A DNA stretch of 41,905 nt, from contig VEXD01000006.1 in NCBI GenBank assembly GCA_009391235.1, positions 1-41,905 of the forward strand, given 5' to 3'. This DNA comes from SAR202 cluster bacterium AC-409-J13_OGT_754m (GTDB lineage: Bacteria > Chloroflexota > Dehalococcoidia > Lucifugimonadales > GCA-2712585). Under the pieces are notes generated by a model. That model was not told the DNA's origin and ran no database searches. It saw nothing but the letters and a program-made list of their open reading frames with translations. Every line of letters starts with the position of its first letter. Positions within the stretch are counted from its first letter, which is position 1. The position numbers and the translations under genes are program-made. Of the stretch, positions 37,106 to 41,905 are shown piece by piece.

Positions 37106-40100
37106 TTACTTCAAACATTCAGAGGCACTTGCAGCAAAGGGATTTTCACTTGCTGCCAGCTTATAGCCCATACATGGCGGAATTTGAGTATCGCTTTCAC
37201 TTGGGGGAACATTATTTTTGCGGTCGAATCCAAATATGCCCCATTTATCATGAAAGGCTTCCACTAACGCGTCGGTGAATATTGCTGGTGCCTGCTGCTC
37301 TTCCTGTTCCGGGGCAACACTAAAATGAATGTGAGGCCCGATATCTTTATTTGGCTCAAGGTACATGTAGGCTAGGACGTCACCCTTGCGAACTGATTGT
37401 CCTTCCTTCACTACTATGAAGGGCTCGTAGAAAGAAGTGTCTCCGGGATTGGTAGACGGCTCAATTGACATGGCGAACCTGACAGCCGTCCCGTCCTTTT
37501 GGGCAAAAACGTACCATATATCATACTTGTAATTTGTTTCTCCAACAGGTTCCCAGGTGTTGATCGTCTTCACGTATCCGTCAGCAACGGCATAAATTGC
37601 TGGAAAATCGGACACGGCAGTGCCTTCTGGCCATTGATTTCCACTATTATCCCAATTAACGTGAGCCCCATTGTCGGGGTCCTTTGTTCCTTGACCCAGG
37701 TATGGATTTCCACCGCTGATATAATTCATGTCTACTATGAACTGGTCTGTGGGATTTGCGATAAAATCCGACAGTTCTGGTAGCTCGGAGAGTGTGATTG
37801 AAAACTCCGGTGTGGTTGGTACTCGAGCACCGTGGGTAACCATTGTCCCAACAGCTTGGGCTGGCGCACCATTCAGGGTGCCTTCAGCATAGAAAGTCAC
37901 GTCAATAGTGTCAGCAATCCCTTGCTCATAGTCAAAGTTACTTGCTAGCTGGTTCAGTTCTTCCGCGTCGAGGTCCCACGTCACTGTTCCTCCATTCGTC
38001 GGAACCTCTTCATCAACCAGTACAGTTCCGGGCATGGTCACGATTACTCTAGCCTTGTCACCGCTCCAGCCATTTGGCAATGCCGCCTGAAACCGCGCCG
38101 TCCGAACATTACTAAACCACTCTGCAGGAGTCAATTCTGACAGGCTGGTCTCTATGGCAAGCTTCCGTGTTTCTGGCCCTGTTACTACAAACCCGAAAGT
38201 TGAACCATCGGTTGTCAACGGGCCTCCGGTTGGATAAGGAGACTCTACTGGACCAGCGCTAGTCATGCCGTCGTGCGTCACTTTCAACTCCACTGTCCAA
38301 AGTCCCACTTGATCCAGTAAGAAATCATCTTCTGGTTGGTAGAAGTACCCCACGTTATTTGCGCGCCCTTGAAAATTAATTTGGGTTCCATTGGGTGCGG
38401 TGACGGTGTACTCAACGTGGCTCGGTAGTGTTGGCATGATTGGGCCAGCCATGCGGAAAGACTCCCCTGTCTCTAGAACGGCTCCAGGCCGTATCCCAAG
38501 TGGTAGAAAGAACATATCGATTTCGCGTCCATGGGTTGTGAAGAGTGGTCCACCATCTGGGCCACCGGCCGCTCCCTGGAAAGGAGGCATCAACCTTGCC
38601 CCCATGGGGTCGTCATCGAGAGCCATGACCCATCCCGAACCGTAGATGGCGTAGACTCCTTGGCCTAACTTAGCATCTCGTATGGTAGCAGCGGAATACA
38701 TGAATTTGAAGTCGCCGGGCAGATCACCTTGGCGACCATTACCAGATTGCATATGGTAAGCGTCGTCAAATCTCCAGTATTGTCCTTGGACGTCATCTCC
38801 GAGAATATGTTCTCTCACACGGACACCTGGCCGCTGCACAGAAGTATAGCTATATGCCCAGAGATCAACTCCATCAACTTTGCCCACGATACCGGGTTTT
38901 ATACTTGTTCCAAATGGCAGTTGCCCTGCCTTTATAAAATCCTCTTTAGATATTCCCGTGCCCGCAGGGTTTGCCTCTTCCCTAACCCGTGAGATAAGTG
39001 GATGAGTTTCATCGACTATTTGGATACTTGTAGCAAGGGCGACGGAGTCTTTCAACTGCCCCTTATTTTGTCCCCACATGATGTCGCCGGAGAAGTATGG
39101 AAGTTGAATGTGGTCTGCATTAGGGTCTGTGATATTTTCCGAAAACGCCCAAGCTGTTGGTATCGCAGAAACCTGACTAGCTCCCCGGCGTCCATGGAGA
39201 ATCACGGGTGCGTCGGGAGTTGCAACGGCGCTTCCAAATGTCAATCGGCCTATCCACATGTTGTTTGCGTTATCAGTATGCCTTGCTTCTACGTCTACGC
39301 GGTATTCCCCATCTTGTTTGAATTGGAAAAATTCCCCGTCCCCATCCCACCAGCCATCTTGGTTTGCTTTTCCGTTAAAAGTACTGGTAGTGATTTCTCC
39401 GTCTTGTGCGATATGCTTAACCTCATAGTTAATGGCAGCTGGAAGACCCGGCATTATACGCAAACCAATTGGCAAGCTGTTTCCTACCTCAAATGGTGTA
39501 CCTGGCAAGAGACTCGTTTCTATATCAAGGACATTGGCAATCGTCATATCGTAAGTGCCAGTGATAGCGTATGTTTGTCCGGACAGATCACTAATATCTC
39601 CGTCCAACGTGATTACGTAATCCCCGTCTGTGGGAAATTCATAGGTGAACTGATCGCCATCGGTTTGGAGTTGGGGTATTTCTCCGAGATTTCCTCCTCC
39701 CTCAGATACAGTTCTATGCCAAGGTGTGCGAGGAGATTTAACTGCGTAACGTGTTAAAGGAGCGGGGCCTAAGACATCTACTTGACCGTCTGGCCTTGAT
39801 ACGGTAATAGTCAGGTCACTGCGAGAGAAATCGAACTCGATAGAGGGTGCTGCTGGGGGTGACCGGTCAACTACGCCTAGCATTGGCACGTAGGGGTCCA
39901 GTCGGTAATTCCATAGATGTCCGTAATTGTCGAGACGAGGGAGTACTGGTTGATGGCGTACCCCCGCTCGGTGACTTATGTCAAAAAGGCCTTGATCTTC
40001 TCGGGCCACCACTCCACCACGAGAGCCTTCACTCAATTCATCAGCCAAGAGCGTAGAAGTGAGACGCATGGGTGATATGGCACCAACAACAACTGTGCCG

Positions 40101-41620
40101 ATAGAAGCTTTTTGCAAAAAGGACCGGTGTAGGACATTTGGATCGCCCTTTCGGGGCAGGTCTTCTACTTGGTCTAAGCTTGCTTTTAACTGGTATAAAC
40201 CCAGATCTGAATTTTCCCTTATTGCTAAAGTAGTGGAGAAGTCACTAACCCAAAGTTCGTTCTCGAAACGCCAAATGAGTTGGTCTTCGCCTACAGAGTA
40301 GGATTCCTTTGACAGGCTCCTGTTATCGATGGGTAAGTCGGTTGCGGTAAAAAGTGATGTCGTGAATTCCTGGGCACCTCCAACCTGACGACCATCAGAA
40401 TTCACCAATAGAGTCGCCCCAAAGCTCAACTGTCCATTGGGAGGATGGTTACTTTCTCCTGTTCTGATTGCCACTTGCCCAGAGATCGCTACTTCTTGCC
40501 CAGGTGAGAGTTGGGTCTGGGCTAGGTTGCCCTTAATAGTCCATGGAGCATCCTCGTCGCTAGGTAAACGTCCTGCTGAACTGAATGAAATCCCAGTTCC
40601 TGAATCTTCCACTGGTATACGTAAAAGGACGCCTGGAGGGAAGATAGTTCTTAAGGTATTTGGGTTATGTGTGGCCTCGGGGTCTTCGACATTGAATATT
40701 TGTTTGGTTGTGTCTTGTTTAATTAAGATATGAGTACCTGGGTGACCCTCTATCTCAGCTTGGAATGTTCCATTATCGCTAGCTTCTGTCACAATAAAAG
40801 TGCCTAATTCCAGATTGGCGACCATAACGTTGGCTTTGGGTGGAACCGATGTTTTAGCTCCTGTTACAGTGGCAATCCGTTTCTTGGTGTCATAGACAAT
40901 GGTAATGGCCCTGGTATTCGGAGCTGAGAGGATAACTGAAGCCTCTGATTGAGAGAATACATCCCATTCTTCTTTAACTATAGAAGCATTTAATGCCTTC
41001 GAATTACTTACAGATCGGGCTTGATCTGTCTTATCAGATTCATCTCCCTTTCGTGATTGGGAGGTCACATCATCGGCATGAGCAACCTGTATCCCATCAC
41101 TTTCTATTACCACCACCCATTCACATTCTCCATCACACTTTATACTAATTGAGTAGCTCCCGCTGTCAGCGATATTAGTATCATATTTACCCTTGTTTGA
41201 TAATGGTCCACCGTATATCTGCCTAGGAGAGTCTCCTGATTCCACCCAATATACGCTTATTGGACCACCAATGTAGTTAACCAGTAGAGCATCCCCACTT
41301 GTGACATCAAACGATGCTGTGTTTCCATCACCATTTCCCATAAATTCATAGATCTTTTTCATCTGAGATCCGGTTTCATTTTGCGTTTGCTCTTCCACTT
41401 GTTCTTTCGTCTCTTCACGTTTTGGAGTAGGTGAAGTTAACGATTGAGAAGAAACTAGGGTTGGAGTAGGTGAAGTTAACGATTGAGAAGAAACTAGGGT
41501 TGGAGCGGCGGTTCGAGACTGGGAGGTCTCGATGGGAGATTCCGGCTCAACTACCCCATCCCCACAACCGACCAACAATAATATTATGAGTGTCTTTAAA
41601 ACTAATTTGAAGAAATTCAT
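37106..41620 (-). CDS. 1504-aa multidomain lipoprotein with repeated Ig-like regions and C-terminal M23-like peptidase domain
   Basis: Lipobox LLLVGC|GDG; T/S/P/Q linker; C-terminal GAHVNWD (HxxxD), PAIYAVADGYV, VRKGDVLAYMYLEPNKDIGPHIHFSV (HxH). Confidence 0.75.
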   Translation of the reverse strand: MNFFKLVLKTLIILLLVGCGDGVVEPESPIETSQSRTAAPTLVSSQSLTSPTPTLVSSQSLTSPTPKREETKEQVEEQTQNETGSQMKKIYEFMGNGDGNTASFDVTSGDALLVNYIGGPISVYWVESGDSPRQIYGGPLSNKGKYDTNIADSGSYSISIKCDGECEWVVVIESDGIQVAHADDVTSQSRKGDESDKTDQARSVSNSKALNASIVKEEWDVFSQSEASVILSAPNTRAITIVYDTKKRIATVTGAKTSVPPKANVMVANLELGTFIVTEASDNGTFQAEIEGHPGTHILIKQDTTKQIFNVEDPEATHNPNTLRTIFPPGVLLRIPVEDSGTGISFSSAGRLPSDEDAPWTIKGNLAQTQLSPGQEVAISGQVAIRTGESNHPPNGQLSFGATLLVNSDGRQVGGAQEFTTSLFTATDLPIDNRSLSKESYSVGEDQLIWRFENELWVSDFSTTLAIRENSDLGLYQLKASLDQVEDLPRKGDPNVLHRSFLQKASIGTVVVGAISPMRLTSTLLADELSEGSRGGVVAREDQGLFDISHRAGVRHQPVLPRLDNYGHLWNYRLDPYVPMLGVVDRSPPAAPSIEFDFSRSDLTITVSRPDGQVDVLGPAPLTRYAVKSPRTPWHRTVSEGGGNLGEIPQLQTDGDQFTYEFPTDGDYVITLDGDISDLSGQTYAITGTYDMTIANVLDIETSLLPGTPFEVGNSLPIGLRIMPGLPAAINYEVKHIAQDGEITTSTFNGKANQDGWWDGDGEFFQFKQDGEYRVDVEARHTDNANNMWIGRLTFGSAVATPDAPVILHGRRGASQVSAIPTAWAFSENITDPNADHIQLPYFSGDIMWGQNKGQLKDSVALATSIQIVDETHPLISRVREEANPAGTGISKEDFIKAGQLPFGTSIKPGIVGKVDGVDLWAYSYTSVQRPGVRVREHILGDDVQGQYWRFDDAYHMQSGNGRQGDLPGDFKFMYSAATIRDAKLGQGVYAIYGSGWVMALDDDPMGARLMPPFQGAAGGPDGGPLFTTHGREIDMFFLPLGIRPGAVLETGESFRMAGPIMPTLPSHVEYTVTAPNGTQINFQGRANNVGYFYQPEDDFLLDQVGLWTVELKVTHDGMTSAGPVESPYPTGGPLTTDGSTFGFVVTGPETRKLAIETSLSELTPAEWFSNVRTARFQAALPNGWSGDKARVIVTMPGTVLVDEEVPTNGGTVTWDLDAEELNQLASNFDYEQGIADTIDVTFYAEGTLNGAPAQAVGTMVTHGARVPTTPEFSITLSELPELSDFIANPTDQFIVDMNYISGGNPYLGQGTKDPDNGAHVNWDNSGNQWPEGTAVSDFPAIYAVADGYVKTINTWEPVGETNYKYDIWYVFAQKDGTAVRFAMSIEPSTNPGDTSFYEPFIVVKEGQSVRKGDVLAYMYLEPNKDIGPHIHFSVAPEQEEQQAPAIFTDALVEAFHDKWGIFGFDRKNNVPPSESDTQIPPCMGYKLAASENPFAASASECLK
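41424..41501. repeat. perfect 39-bp tandem duplication (x2), in frame in the 1504-aa lipoprotein
   Basis: ggagtaggtgaagttaacgattgagaagaaactagggtt at 41424-41462 and 41463-41501; encodes (PTLVSSQSLTSPT)x2. Confidence 0.97.
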
Positions 41621-41727
41621 GTTTGGATTACCTTATTATATGTAAATCAATTTGACATTGGAAGTTGAAACCATGATCTATGGTCGCTCACGATTTGCAC
41701 CACAATTTTAGGTTACAATAGAAAGAC

Positions 41728-41905
41728 ATGAATGGCAAAATAAAAAGAGCTATGGTTTGTGGCATCGCTGGAGGCTTTATTAATGGAGTCTTTTGGTTTG
41801 TATACACACAAACTGAAAATATTGTTGGTAGTATTGGCATTACTGCTAGTGTCTCTATAGGTGTTTTTGGTTTTTTATACATGCTGGGTGAAATGAAAAA
41901 ACGCC
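41728..41905 (+). CDS. small membrane protein, truncated by window end
   Basis: Plus-strand ATG at 41728: MNGKIKRAMVCGIAGGFINGVFWFVYTQTENIVGSIGITASVSIGVFGFLYMLGEMKKR...; stays open to the window end. Confidence 0.6.
   Translation, partial: MNGKIKRAMVCGIAGGFINGVFWFVYTQTENIVGSIGITASVSIGVFGFLYMLGEMKKR

Noticed and set aside
39002-39757. 251-aa plus-strand ORF
   Set aside because: Fully antisense to the 1504-aa lipoprotein; Cys-rich, low-complexity translation typical of a shadow ORF; no recognisable domain.
41688-41882. 64-aa minus-strand ORF
   Set aside because: The plus-strand frame from 41728 gives a more convincing TM protein with clear start, so the minus ORF is probably its shadow.
1-41905. 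CRISPR arrays, rRNA, tRNA, transposases, prophage genes
   Set aside because: Looked for direct-repeat/spacer patterns, conserved rRNA/tRNA motifs and transposase/integrase signatures; none seen by eye (tRNAscan-SE and Infernal would be decisive).

Overview
The window reads as an AT-rich bacterial chromosome segment. Gene content (F420 ligase CofE, a DUF2298/'Chlor_Arch_YYY'-type giant membrane protein, a nuo operon without E/F/G) suggests Chloroflexota, possibly a Dehalococcoidia/SAR202-like lineage; this placement is an inference. Positions 1-31.3 kb are mostly core metabolism. On the minus strand there is a nuo operon (nuoA-B-C-[HicB-like ORF]-D-H-I-J-K-L-M, nuoM truncated at the window edge) and a pyruvate dehydrogenase operon (lpd-pdhA-pdhB-pdhC). 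Further along are rplU-rpmA-rpmE-DUF1385, hisIE, a HAD hydrolase, a PduO-type cobalamin adenosyltransferase, cofE, a TIGR00725/LOG-like gene, eno-gap, a 1512-aa GT39/DUF2298 fusion, threonine synthase, an MFS transporter, small zinc-ribbon proteins, a nucleoside deaminase and a YbaK-like deacylase. Positions ~30-41.6 kb look more accessory. They encode a run of five predicted lipoproteins: a small helical protein, a YHYH-domain protein, an M23-like protein, a beta-propeller/di-heme cytochrome c fusion, and a 1504-aa multidomain protein with an M23-like C-terminus. Two of these appear to share a previously unremarked ~90-aa domain placed at opposite ends. The best candidates for something undescribed are this lipoprotein cluster, the HicB-like ORF inside the nuo operon, the 39-aa Cys-rich ORF with repeated TGTACA motifs in the nuo intergenic region, and a start-less open frame at 27.3-27.65 kb. 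I saw no CRISPR arrays, rRNAs, tRNAs or transposases. All family assignments are by eye, without database searches.
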